Shown in pieces: positions 1 through 7,708 of a stretch of 64,000 nucleotides of DNA (positions are counted from its first letter, which is position 1; every line of letters begins with the position of its first letter). The DNA comes from Candidatus Altimarinota bacterium (GTDB taxonomy: Bacteria > Patescibacteriota > Gracilibacteria > UBA4473), in NCBI GenBank assembly GCA_023143095.1, contig JAGLIF010000003.1, forward strand, positions 107,895 to 171,894, read 5' to 3'. The notes beneath the pieces were generated by a model. That model saw nothing but the letters and a program-made list of their open reading frames with translations, did no database searches and had not been told where the DNA came from. The position numbers were made by a program, and so were the translations under genes.

Positions 1-325
1 CTGGAAAAAGCTTTTTCCCAGCACCTATAACCGAAAACCCTATTTTATTTTTTTCTTCTTTTTTCAAAAGATTCAACATTGTGTCCAAAAGTTCTTTTTT
101 AGAAAAGAATTCTCCCAACACCTCCCCAAACCGAATCACTCCTCCCATTCTGTCTAAAAAAATCTGTTCTGGAGTTTTTGGCAACTCCCTTGGGTTCTCA
201 AAACGAAGATTCTTGGCGATAAAAAGTCCTTTCTCTCTATCAGAAAAAACCTCTTCACAAAAAGGCACAAGCTCCGCTCGCGATAACTCAAAGTTTCGTC
301 CAAGAACAAAAAGATAATTTTTCAC
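1..325 (-). CDS. Partial Trm11-like RNA methyltransferase, N-terminal part
   Basis: The gene reads leftward off the window edge, so only about the first 108 residues are visible. It starts at a GTG (323-325) and opens with a short hydrophobic strand ending in LGRNFELSRAEL, followed by a lysine-rich segment and GFSVIGAGKK. This N-terminal pattern resembles THUMP-containing tRNA guanine-N2 methyltransferases (Trm11/UPF0020 type) common in Patescibacteria, but the catalytic domain lies outside the window, so the name is tentative. No Shine-Dalgarno is seen; a TATAGA box 8 nt upstream suggests a leaderless mRNA. The plus-strand ORF over the same bases is its antisense shadow. Confidence 0.5.
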   Translation of the reverse strand, partial: MKNYLFVLGRNFELSRAELVPFCEEVFSDREKGLFIAKNLRFENPRELPKTPEQIFLDRMGGVIRFGEVLGEFFSKKELLDTMLNLLKKEEKNKIGFSVIGAGKKLFP

Positions 326-333
326 AATGACAG

Positions 334-339
334 TCTATA
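334..339 (-). promoter_or_regulatory. -10 box for leaderless Trm11-like gene
   Basis: Read on the minus strand, TATAGA lies 8 nt before the GTG start. It directly follows the recurring GTTTCC-containing motif (TTTTATCGGAGTTTCC). Transcription would start about at the start codon. Prediction only. Confidence 0.4.
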
Positions 340-468
340 GGAAACTCCGATAAAAAACTATGAATAAAAATAAGTACGAATGATACATCTTTTCGCTTCT
401 TCAAAATACATATTGTTTTTTTTTAAAGTTTCCCTAAATTCTAAGTGTTAATTTTAATTTTGTTCATA

Positions 469-1365
469 ATGACTGCTTTTAAACGAATTTTCTTTTGGTT
501 TTTGATTAATGCTGCAGTAATTGCAGTAATTATGACGATTGTTTCCGTTTTTGGTTTGGATATTCACTATCTCAAACCTTACGGACTAGATCTCAAGTCA
601 CTCGCTATATTGTCCCTTCTCTGGGGTTTTGCAGGGAGTTTTATTTCATTATGTCTCTCCAAATTTCTGGCAAAACGCATGCTTGGAGTAAAAATCATCG
701 ATCAACCACAAAATCATGATGAAATCTTTCTTACTGAAATCATTGGACGACTCGCTTCTCAAGGAGGCTTCAAAACACCTGAAATTGGTATCTACGCTTC
801 TCCCGAAGTAAATGCCTTTGCAACAGGCGCAACCAAAAACTCCTCGCTTGTAGCAGTCTCTCAAGGACTTTTAAATGAAATGGATAAAGATGAAATAGAA
901 GGCGTAATTGCTCATGAAATGGCTCATATTCAAAATGGCGATATGGTAACCATGGCACTCCTTCAGGGCGTTATCAATGCTTTTGTAATCTTTTTTGCAC
1001 GCGTTGCGGCTTACGCTGTCCAAACAGCTTTGGGAAAAAGTGGTGATGAGATTGGAGGACTTGCTTATTGGGTTACTTCTATCTTATTTGAAATTCTTTT
1101 TTCCGCATTGGCTTCTGTCATTGTTTTTGCTTTCTCCAGATGGAGAGAATACCGAGCAGACTTTGGCGGAGCTAGCTTCGTTGGTAAACAAAAAATGATC
1201 GCCGCTCTAAAAAGACTCCAAAATACGCAAAACAAAATTGATTCACGACAAAAATCTTTATCAACTATGAAAATCGCAAACAAAGCTTCTTTTGCTCGGT
1301 TTTTCTCAACACATCCCAGGCTTGATGACCGAATCAAACGATTACAACAGGCTCCTATTTCATAA
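469..1365 (+). CDS. htpX: HtpX membrane zinc metalloprotease
   Basis: This is an M48-family inner-membrane protease of about 298 residues that degrades misfolded membrane proteins. Two hydrophobic helices occupy roughly residues 5-30 and 42-65. The zinc motif HEMAH is at about residues 149-153, a third ligand Glu sits in WREYRADFGG near residue 227, and further membrane segments lie between them. Length and order match HtpX. I chose the ATG at 469 because the protein then begins MTAFKRIFFW like other HtpX proteins; a GTG at 445 would add eight residues. Neither has a Shine-Dalgarno. The stop lies 3 nt before a tRNA gene, so the two are probably co-transcribed. Confidence 0.93.
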   Translation: MTAFKRIFFWFLINAAVIAVIMTIVSVFGLDIHYLKPYGLDLKSLAILSLLWGFAGSFISLCLSKFLAKRMLGVKIIDQPQNHDEIFLTEIIGRLASQGGFKTPEIGIYASPEVNAFATGATKNSSLVAVSQGLLNEMDKDEIEGVIAHEMAHIQNGDMVTMALLQGVINAFVIFFARVAAYAVQTALGKSGDEIGGLAYWVTSILFEILFSALASVIVFAFSRWREYRADFGGASFVGKQKMIAALKRLQNTQNKIDSRQKSLSTMKIANKASFARFFSTHPRLDDRIKRLQQAPIS

Positions 1366-1368
1366 AAT

Positions 1369-1442
1369 GTCCTCGTAGTTTAATGGAAAAACATCGGCTT
1401 GCGGAGCCGGCGATCCAGGTTCAATCCCTGACGAGGACACCA
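1369..1442 (+). tRNA. tRNA-Arg (anticodon GCG)
   Basis: A full cloverleaf can be drawn. Acceptor GTCCTCG pairs with CGAGGAC, the D-stem is GTTT/AAAC, the anticodon stem is TCGGC/GCCGG with loop TTGCGGA, the T-arm CCAGG TTCAATC CCTGA has one C-A mismatch, the discriminator is A, and CCA is encoded at 1440-1442. The arginine identity bases A20 and C35 are present. The anticodon GCG is unusual, because bacteria normally read CGN with ACG (inosine). The gene follows htpX by 3 nt. Confidence 0.9.
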
Positions 1443-1480
1443 TTTGGGCTTTTTTTAAGGAAAATCTATAAATAGAAATT

Positions 1481-2653
1481 TTATTTTTTAATCCTGCCGA
1501 ATTTTCGCTTCCCAACTTTCAACACCATCTCCCCTGAAATTTTTACAATATATTTTGGATCAGTAATATTTTCCCCATCGATAGAAACAGCGTTTCCAGC
1601 AATGAGCTGCCGTGCTTCTGAATTCGAGTTTGCAAACTTACAAATTTTTGAAATCAAGGTCAAAATTCCAATTTCATCTTCTTCAACCAAAAAATCTGGC
1701 ATTTGATCCGGCACTTCTTTCTTCACAAACTTCTGAACAAAATCTCTTTCCGCTTCGTCCGCAGATTTTTCATTATGCAACCAAGAAACGATTGCTTTTG
1801 CTAGTTTCACTTTAGCATTCCGAGGGTTTTCCAAAATAAGATTTTTTGCTTCTTCTAAATCAATTTCTGTAAAAATTTCAAAATACATCATCATTTCTTC
1901 GTCTTTTGTCGACATTATTTTTCCAAATATTTCGTTTGCCTCATCCGTCAATGCAATAAAATTACCGTAGGATTTGCTCATTTTTCGTCCATCTGTTCCA
2001 TTTATAATTGGTACTGAAAGTATCCATTTTTCTCGTTTCTTATAATTTTTGAGCAATGTTCTACCCATTAGCATGTTAAAAGTTTGATCTGTTCCTCCCA
2101 GTTCAAGATCTACTTCCATAGCTACTGAATCATATCCTTGCAATAAAGGGTAAATTATTTCGTGTCCGAAAATAGGTTGTCCTTTTTTTATGCGTTCCTG
2201 AAACATATCTCGTTCTAACAACTGTTGAATCGTCACATTTCCTAGTAACTTAACCATGTCAATATAGTTGAGTTTCTCCAACCAATCTCCATTGTATTTA
2301 ATCGTAATTTTGGAAAAATCCAGAATTTTTTCTGCCTGTGATTTCCAATCTTGAAAGTTCTTACGAATTTCTTCGTCCGTGAGCACAGGGCGCGTCGAGT
2401 CTCTTCCCGTAGGATCTCCAATTCGTACCGTTCCATTCCCAATAAGCAAAATCACATCATGTCCAGCATCAGCAAACTGTTGTAGTTTCTTTAAAACGAC
2501 AGCATGTCCCAATGTCAAAAAAGCACCTGTAGGATCTATCCCCAAGTATAATCGGATTTTCCTTTTTTGCATCAGTTCAGTCAGTGTTTTAGCACTTGGC
2601 AATACTTGTGCTACTCCACGCGTAAGGATTGAATCGATTCCGTTTGAAGACAT
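1481..2653 (-). CDS. tyrS: Tyrosyl-tRNA synthetase
   Basis: Class I synthetase of 390 residues that charges tRNA-Tyr in the cytoplasm. The ATP-binding HIGH-like motif is LTLGHA near residue 48. GGTDQTFNM follows in the tyrosine/ATP site, and KMSKSYGN is near residue 224. The C-terminal 60 or so residues (about 325-385) form an S4 RNA-binding domain (ARQLIAGNAVSIDGENI). Length is normal, for the short TyrS type that ends in a single S4 domain. It stands alone, convergent with the tRNA-Arg gene. A tRNA-Tyr gene is also present in the window at 53.5 kb. No Shine-Dalgarno before the ATG. Confidence 0.96.
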   Translation of the reverse strand: MSSNGIDSILTRGVAQVLPSAKTLTELMQKRKIRLYLGIDPTGAFLTLGHAVVLKKLQQFADAGHDVILLIGNGTVRIGDPTGRDSTRPVLTDEEIRKNFQDWKSQAEKILDFSKITIKYNGDWLEKLNYIDMVKLLGNVTIQQLLERDMFQERIKKGQPIFGHEIIYPLLQGYDSVAMEVDLELGGTDQTFNMLMGRTLLKNYKKREKWILSVPIINGTDGRKMSKSYGNFIALTDEANEIFGKIMSTKDEEMMMYFEIFTEIDLEEAKNLILENPRNAKVKLAKAIVSWLHNEKSADEAERDFVQKFVKKEVPDQMPDFLVEEDEIGILTLISKICKFANSNSEARQLIAGNAVSIDGENITDPKYIVKISGEMVLKVGKRKFGRIKK

Positions 2654-2787
2654 CTTAAATTTTCGTTAAAGGACTAAATCGTCAAAAGTATAGTGAAATT
2701 TTTATTTCTAAGAAATTTTTGATGTAATTTATGATATAGAGGATGGAAAAATACGAGTTTATTTATCAGAGTTTCCCTAATTTATGG

Positions 2788-2793
2788 TATAAT
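2788..2793 (+). promoter_or_regulatory. Extended -10 promoter box
   Basis: TATGGTATAAT is a TG-N-TATAAT extended -10 located 27 nt before the ATG at 2821. The recurring motif TTTATCAGAGTTTCCC lies just upstream at 2762-2777, in the place of a -35. No TTGACA is seen. Confidence 0.6.
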
Positions 2794-2820
2794 CAAAAGG
2801 TAGGTCTCTGTTCCTAAAAT

Positions 2821-3177
2821 ATGAACCAAAACTATAAAATCCAAAATCATCAAAATATAAATCCTGCACTCAAAAAAGTAATGGAAGACAAAAATGAAAA
2901 CGGGAAACCCGATATTTTTGAAAATGTAACAGACCTCCCTAGTCTTTTTTCTGCATTAAAAACAGCTCACCGTTTATACAAAGAAGAAAAAAAGAAGATC
3001 AGTCCTTATTTTCAACAAACCCACTCGCAACAAGGATTTACTTCTTCCGATGGCAATGGATTTCGAACCTTTTTATTTATATTTCTTTTGGTTGGAATTT
3101 TAATTGGAATATATTTTTACTTCAATCCCATAACACAACAAGAACTCTTTTCAATACTAATCAGAAAAGAAAGTTAA
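2821..3177 (+). CDS. Small membrane protein with EF-hand-like loop
   Basis: A 118-residue protein I cannot assign to a named family. The N-terminal half is hydrophilic and contains DKNENGKPDIFE (about residues 22-33), whose D-x-N-x-N-G-x-x-D-x-x-E spacing matches a calcium-binding EF-hand loop. A single transmembrane helix lies at about residues 83-102, leaving a short tail; there is no signal peptide. It is probably anchored with the soluble N-terminus in the cytoplasm, though topology is a guess. It has its own extended -10 promoter. Its TAA (3175-3177) overlaps the TAA of the convergent valS gene within a shared TTAA. Confidence 0.75.
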   Translation: MNQNYKIQNHQNINPALKKVMEDKNENGKPDIFENVTDLPSLFSALKTAHRLYKEEKKKISPYFQQTHSQQGFTSSDGNGFRTFLFIFLLVGILIGIYFYFNPITQQELFSILIRKES

Positions 3178-6100
3178 AAGGTTTTAAGACTTTTTTCTAA
3201 TTTCTCCAAATCCTGCTTTGCGTTCTTTAATTGTTCTTTAGTTTGATTTACAAGTGCTTTTGGTGCTTTTTCGATATAACTTTTGTTTGCAAGTCTTCCT
3301 TCAAGTCCAGAAATTTGCTTTTGAATTTGTTCAATTTCCTTGGTAATTCTGTTTTTCTCAGCTTGAGCATCAAATGGAATCTCTACAAAAAGCTCTATCT
3401 CTTCCACAAAAACCGTTGCACAGTGTTCCGGCTTTTCCATATTTTCCTCCATTTCTAGTGCAGAAAGATTTGCCAAGGATTGGATAACTTTTGTTGAGTC
3501 TCGCAATGATTGTTCAAATCCTGCTTCCATGCCTTTAGTCTTTATTTTAACTACCACTTTATCTTTTGGATTCAATTTTTTATCCGCTCGAACCTTTCTA
3601 ATCTCAAAAACTATGTTTTGAATTTTCTTGAAAAGGTTTTCAGCATCTTTATCTTGAAAAGTAGGCTCAGGATAATAATTACGATCCATTATGCTTTCCT
3701 TTTCTCCCCAAAACCTCTTAAAAATTTTCTCCGTCACAAAAGGACAAAGTGGATGAACCAATGTCAAAATTTCAAAATAAAGCCAAGCGAGAAATTCTGG
3801 ATTTTGTTCTACTTTTTGAGTCTCCAAAAACCAATCGCAAAACTCGTTCCACACAAAATGATATATTATCTCTCCCGCCTTGGAAATATCATAAGTTTCA
3901 AGGTTTTTTCGAACCGTTTTCGCTACTTCACTAAACCGACTGGCAATCCATTTGTCCGCTACTGATTTCGCCTCAACCTTTGATTTGTCATTGAAAGTTA
4001 TCTCTGCCAAATCAAGCTGCATTTGTACAAATCGTCCAGCATTCCAAAGCTTGTTTACAAAATTTCGGTAACCAGAAATCTTTGCTTCTCCTATCGGAAT
4101 TTTTTGTCCTGGTGTTGAACCAATCACAAGTGCGAGTCGTACTGGATCTGCTCCAAACTTTTCAATCATTACTAATGGATCAATCCCATTTCCTTTTGAT
4201 TTCGACATTTTTTTACCTTTTTCATCAGTCACCATCCCATGCAAATAAGCCGTATGAAATGGATATTTCCCAGTGGCATATCTCCCAAACATAATCATCC
4301 GTGCCACCCAGAAAAATAAAATATCATGTCCCGTTTCCAATACAGAGTTAGGATAAAATTTTTGAAAATCAGGATCATCTTCGTTCGGCCAACCTAAAAT
4401 GGAAAACGGCCACAAGGCTGAAGAAAACCATGTATCCAATGTATCGGCATCTTGCCGAAGTTCTGATTTTTGCGAAACTAAAATTTCTCCCCAAATACCA
4501 AAATCTGCATTTTCGTTTTTTTTGCGTGTTTTTAAAAACCCCTCAATCCCACTCCCTTCTCGAACAGCATCAATAGCAGAAAAAACTGACCGATGTGCAA
4601 TCACCAAAATAGAACCTTCCGATTTTTCGTTCTCTAATTTTTGCCATCCTTTTTCTACTCGATCAAAAACCTGCTGAGAAGTTTCTCCAGTTTCTTTTTC
4701 CATAGATCTTTCTATTGCAAGCACCCCAGTAACCGCAGAGGTTCCTGTAATCTCTCCAAAATCTATCCCAGAAAATTCATCCCAATATTCTACATTCAAG
4801 TTTAGTTCTTTTGCGATAATTTCAGCCGTTTCCTTTGCCCTTAGATGATGACTCGCAATAATTTTAGTAATTTTTTTATCTTTTACTTCCTCAATAAGCC
4901 CTTGGGCATGCACCCGTCCATTCTCATTTAGACCATCACTTTCTCCCTGTACAATCTTGTTTTTCCCTGCATCTGTTTGTCCATGCCGTGCAAGAATTAT
5001 TTTTTGTTCACTCGTTTGTTTTGGCGGATTAAAATGATCAATTGACCGAAAATTACAGTTTTTCAAAACCGTTCCTTGAACAAATTTCGCAAAAGTTTCT
5101 CGACTCAAAGCCTCTCCAAATCGATGCATCGCCAAAATAATTGAAATCGTTATTTCGTGTGAAACCACCAATGTTATACCTTCGTTTTCTGATTTTATTT
5201 TTTCTAAAAAAGTTCGTTTCTGTTCTATAACTGACTCAAATTTTTCACCTTTTTCATTATCAAAAATAAATGAAAGTTCATCCTCTATTTTAATTTCTTG
5301 TTTCCCAAAAACCTCTGTTTTATTCTTTCCCTCCAAATCACCAAAACCCATCTCTCTCAACTCCGTAAAAACTTCTGCTTTCATCCCAAGTCTTTCAGCT
5401 ATAATTTGTGCTGTTTCATGTGCGCGTTTCAAATCTGAACACACAATTCTTGAAATTTTTTCTCCTTTTTCTGCAAGTTTTTCTGCCAAATCTTTCGCTT
5501 GATTTCTACCTTTTTGAGAAAGCGAAGTATCCCAACCTGACCCCTGAATAATATCATTCATATTTGCCTCACTTTGACCGTGTCGAACCAACAAAAGTTT
5601 TCTCTCTTCTGGCAAATAAGTTTTTCCATCCTCATCATACCAAACTGGAATCTGGTGCCCCCACCAAATCTGCCGAGAAATACACCAATCGTGTAAATTA
5701 TCAATCCACTGAAAATAGGTTTTTTCAAACCGTTCGGGAATAATTTTTACATGCTTATTTCGAACCGCTTCCTGTGTAAGTTTTTTTAGCGTTGTGCATT
5801 CTCCTGTAAATCGACAAGTAAATTCTTTTTCCACAGACACAAACCACTGAGGAGAAACCATTGGTTCTACCACACACTCAGATCTGTAACACAAAGGAAC
5901 TCGATGCTCGTATGTTTTATCCTCACCTACAAGCAATCCCTTTTCTTTCATGATTTCTGCCGATTTTTTTCGTGCGACAGCGACTCTCATTCCTTCACAG
6001 GCTCCAGCAATAGCCTTCATTTTCCCTTCAAAATCAATCTTATCAAAAAAGAGATTTTCCAACCCTTTTCGTTTTCCCAATCCATAATCATCCGCCGAAT

Positions 6101-7049
6101 GATTACAAGAAATAGTCATAGCTCCAGTCCCTTTTTCCATATCAATTACCTCATCTGCCATTACATAAAATTTCCGCATCCCCGCATAAGTTTCATATTC
6201 AAAAGACTTTCCCTCTAATTCTTTTCCTCTCTTGGTTTCCAACAATTCCCAAGTTCCGTTTTTATCCAACAAATTTAAAGTTTTTTCTCGCTGTTCAGTG
6301 TTTTCAAAAAGAAATTGTGAAATAATAAAAATCTCCTCCTTTCCTTTCGAGTCAATAAATTTTGCACGAACATACTTCCCTTCAGGATTTACCACAACAG
6401 GACTATCCGCACATTTCGTCTCTGATCGCACCGTACCAACAACAAATTCTCCACAACGAATATAATAAAATGGTTCATTTCGGACTTCCCATTCTACCTC
6501 GTCATCAGCAAGTACGCTTTGTGCACCAGCACTCCAATTTATTAGCCGATGTCCACGAACAATCAATCCATCTTCATAGAGTTGTTTAAAAATTTTATTA
6601 ACTGAAAAATTTCGTTCTTCATCAAAAGTGTAAGCTTCGCGACTCCAATCAAGCCATGCTCCCATTTTTTTAGTTTGCTTGACGATTGTATCATGTTTTT
6701 CTCCCGCAAACTTGCGGCAATGTTCCAAAAATTCTTCTCGAGAAAATTCTTCTCGAGACTTGGCGCCTAAATGTTTTAACACTACATTTTCAGTAGCAAT
6801 CGCAGCATGATCAGTCCCTGGAATCCAAAGACTTTCATATCCAGACATTTTTTTGTATCTAATCAAAATATCCTCAATCGCCAACATTGCCGCATGCCCC
6901 AAGTGCAACTGTCCAGTCACATTTGGAGGAGGAAGGGGGATTGTAAAAGCTTCGCGAGAAGAAGTATTGTCAGCACGCATTTTTCCAGAATCTTCCCAAC
7001 TTTTATAAATTTTATCTTCCGAAGACAAGTGATCGTAAGCTTTTTTCAT
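3174..7049 (-). CDS. valS: Valyl-tRNA synthetase with two inserted histidine-phosphatase domains
   Basis: Class I ValRS of about 1291 residues, against a usual 850-950. The start MKKAYDHLSS at 7049 aligns with normal ValRS; an upstream in-frame extension to 7154 looks spurious. HLGHA lies near residue 48, the CP1 editing domain at about 195-440 (GTVRSETKCADSPV), WWGHQIPVWY near 465-475, DTLDTWFSSALWPFS near 868, KMSKSKGNG near 946, the anticodon-binding domain at about 1050-1180, and the C-terminal coiled coil at about 1225-1291. Between WWGHQIPVWY and DTLDTWFSS, where other ValRS carry a short zinc-knuckle linker, sit two tandem phosphoglycerate-mutase-like domains. The first has LLLVRHGQSEAN and VVSHE; the second has IILARHGQTDAG and VIAHR. 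Both keep the catalytic RHG and distal His. Confidence 0.95.
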   Translation of the reverse strand: MKKAYDHLSSEDKIYKSWEDSGKMRADNTSSREAFTIPLPPPNVTGQLHLGHAAMLAIEDILIRYKKMSGYESLWIPGTDHAAIATENVVLKHLGAKSREEFSREEFLEHCRKFAGEKHDTIVKQTKKMGAWLDWSREAYTFDEERNFSVNKIFKQLYEDGLIVRGHRLINWSAGAQSVLADDEVEWEVRNEPFYYIRCGEFVVGTVRSETKCADSPVVVNPEGKYVRAKFIDSKGKEEIFIISQFLFENTEQREKTLNLLDKNGTWELLETKRGKELEGKSFEYETYAGMRKFYVMADEVIDMEKGTGAMTISCNHSADDYGLGKRKGLENLFFDKIDFEGKMKAIAGACEGMRVAVARKKSAEIMKEKGLLVGEDKTYEHRVPLCYRSECVVEPMVSPQWFVSVEKEFTCRFTGECTTLKKLTQEAVRNKHVKIIPERFEKTYFQWIDNLHDWCISRQIWWGHQIPVWYDEDGKTYLPEERKLLLVRHGQSEANMNDIIQGSGWDTSLSQKGRNQAKDLAEKLAEKGEKISRIVCSDLKRAHETAQIIAERLGMKAEVFTELREMGFGDLEGKNKTEVFGKQEIKIEDELSFIFDNEKGEKFESVIEQKRTFLEKIKSENEGITLVVSHEITISIILAMHRFGEALSRETFAKFVQGTVLKNCNFRSIDHFNPPKQTSEQKIILARHGQTDAGKNKIVQGESDGLNENGRVHAQGLIEEVKDKKITKIIASHHLRAKETAEIIAKELNLNVEYWDEFSGIDFGEITGTSAVTGVLAIERSMEKETGETSQQVFDRVEKGWQKLENEKSEGSILVIAHRSVFSAIDAVREGSGIEGFLKTRKKNENADFGIWGEILVSQKSELRQDADTLDTWFSSALWPFSILGWPNEDDPDFQKFYPNSVLETGHDILFFWVARMIMFGRYATGKYPFHTAYLHGMVTDEKGKKMSKSKGNGIDPLVMIEKFGADPVRLALVIGSTPGQKIPIGEAKISGYRNFVNKLWNAGRFVQMQLDLAEITFNDKSKVEAKSVADKWIASRFSEVAKTVRKNLETYDISKAGEIIYHFVWNEFCDWFLETQKVEQNPEFLAWLYFEILTLVHPLCPFVTEKIFKRFWGEKESIMDRNYYPEPTFQDKDAENLFKKIQNIVFEIRKVRADKKLNPKDKVVVKIKTKGMEAGFEQSLRDSTKVIQSLANLSALEMEENMEKPEHCATVFVEEIELFVEIPFDAQAEKNRITKEIEQIQKQISGLEGRLANKSYIEKAPKALVNQTKEQLKNAKQDLEKLEKSLKTF
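4460..5605 (-). other. Double histidine-phosphatase insertion inside valS
   Basis: About 380 residues (roughly 484-865 of the protein) form two histidine-phosphatase (PF00300-like) domains in tandem. Domain 1 (about 5040-5605) shows RHGQSE, SDLKRAHETA, ELREMGFGDLEG and VSHE. Domain 2 (about 4460-5010) shows RHGQTD, SHHLRAKETA, FSGIDFGEITG and AHRS. The reading frame is open through both, with no stop or self-splicing motif seen, so the product should be one polypeptide. The phosphatase substrate is unknown. Confidence 0.9.
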
Positions 7050-7058
7050 ATTAGATAG

Positions 7059-7064
7059 ATTATA
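7059..7064 (-). promoter_or_regulatory. -10 box for valS
   Basis: On the minus strand TATAAT lies 9 nt before the valS ATG. It is preceded by TTTTTATCAGAGGTTC, a copy of the recurring upstream motif. The mRNA leader would be only a few bases. Confidence 0.5.
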
Positions 7065-7282
7065 AGAACCTCTGATAAAAACAAAATGATAAAACGATAG
7101 AATAGAATCTTTTTGCACAAAAAAACTCGCTAACGATGCGAGTCTTATCATCACAAAACCTCGCTTCGTTTTTACGAAATGACTTTTGTGACGATGACGC
7201 TATTGAATTTTTTCATATTCACAAGAAAACATATCTAGATTGGCAGTTCTTGTCAAAAAATTACAGAGAAGATATGAAGTTC

Positions 7283-7705
7283 CTATTTTCCAATCTTTAT
7301 CATGTCTCCAATTTCAAGTGTTTCCAGAACGGATTGATTTACTTCCAAAACCATTTTGGCATTCGATTTCCCCCTATAAGTTTTGCAAGGATTTGCCCTA
7401 CAAGGTTCCGCATTTTGTATATCTACCACAATTCCTTCTTCTGAAATCCAAATTATTTTTAGTGGTAGAAGCGTATTTTTCATCCAAAAAGTTTTCAATG
7501 TTTCTGCTTCAAATATGAAGAGCATTCCCTTATCTAAAGGCATGCTTTTTCGAAACATTAACCCATCTCTTCTTTCTTGAGGCGTATCAACTACTTCTAC
7601 GAGAAATGTCTCCCCTCCTATCTCTACCTTTTTTAAATCTTCTAAATTTTGTTCACAACCCCACAAAAAAAGAGTAAAACATATAAGCATAAAAACTTTT
7701 TTCAT
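7283..7705 (-). CDS. DUF192 family lipoprotein
   Basis: About 140 residues. The N-terminus is a lipoprotein signal peptide ending in the lipobox LWGC near residue 17. The rest is the DUF192 fold: VDTPQERRDGLMFRKSMP, then DKGMLFIF, WMKNTLLPLKIIWI and a Cys-containing EPCRANPC segment. DUF192 proteins are small extracytoplasmic beta-barrels of unknown function. The start is ATG at 7705 or GTG at 7708. Either way it is back-to-back with the ATG of the divergent helicase gene at 7709, so each promoter must lie inside the other gene. Confidence 0.88.
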   Translation of the reverse strand: MKKVFMLICFTLFLWGCEQNLEDLKKVEIGGETFLVEVVDTPQERRDGLMFRKSMPLDKGMLFIFEAETLKTFWMKNTLLPLKIIWISEEGIVVDIQNAEPCRANPCKTYRGKSNAKMVLEVNQSVLETLEIGDMIKIGK

Positions 7706-7708
7706 CAC

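Noticed and set aside
81..317. Plus-strand 78-codon ORF
   Set aside because: It is the antisense shadow of the partial Trm11-like gene, with low-complexity Ser/Lys composition and no promoter.
4460..5605. Intein or frameshifted gene fusion as explanation of the valS insertion
   Set aside because: No Cys/Ser start, no HN end motif and no endonuclease motif; the frame is continuous and both domains keep catalytic residues.
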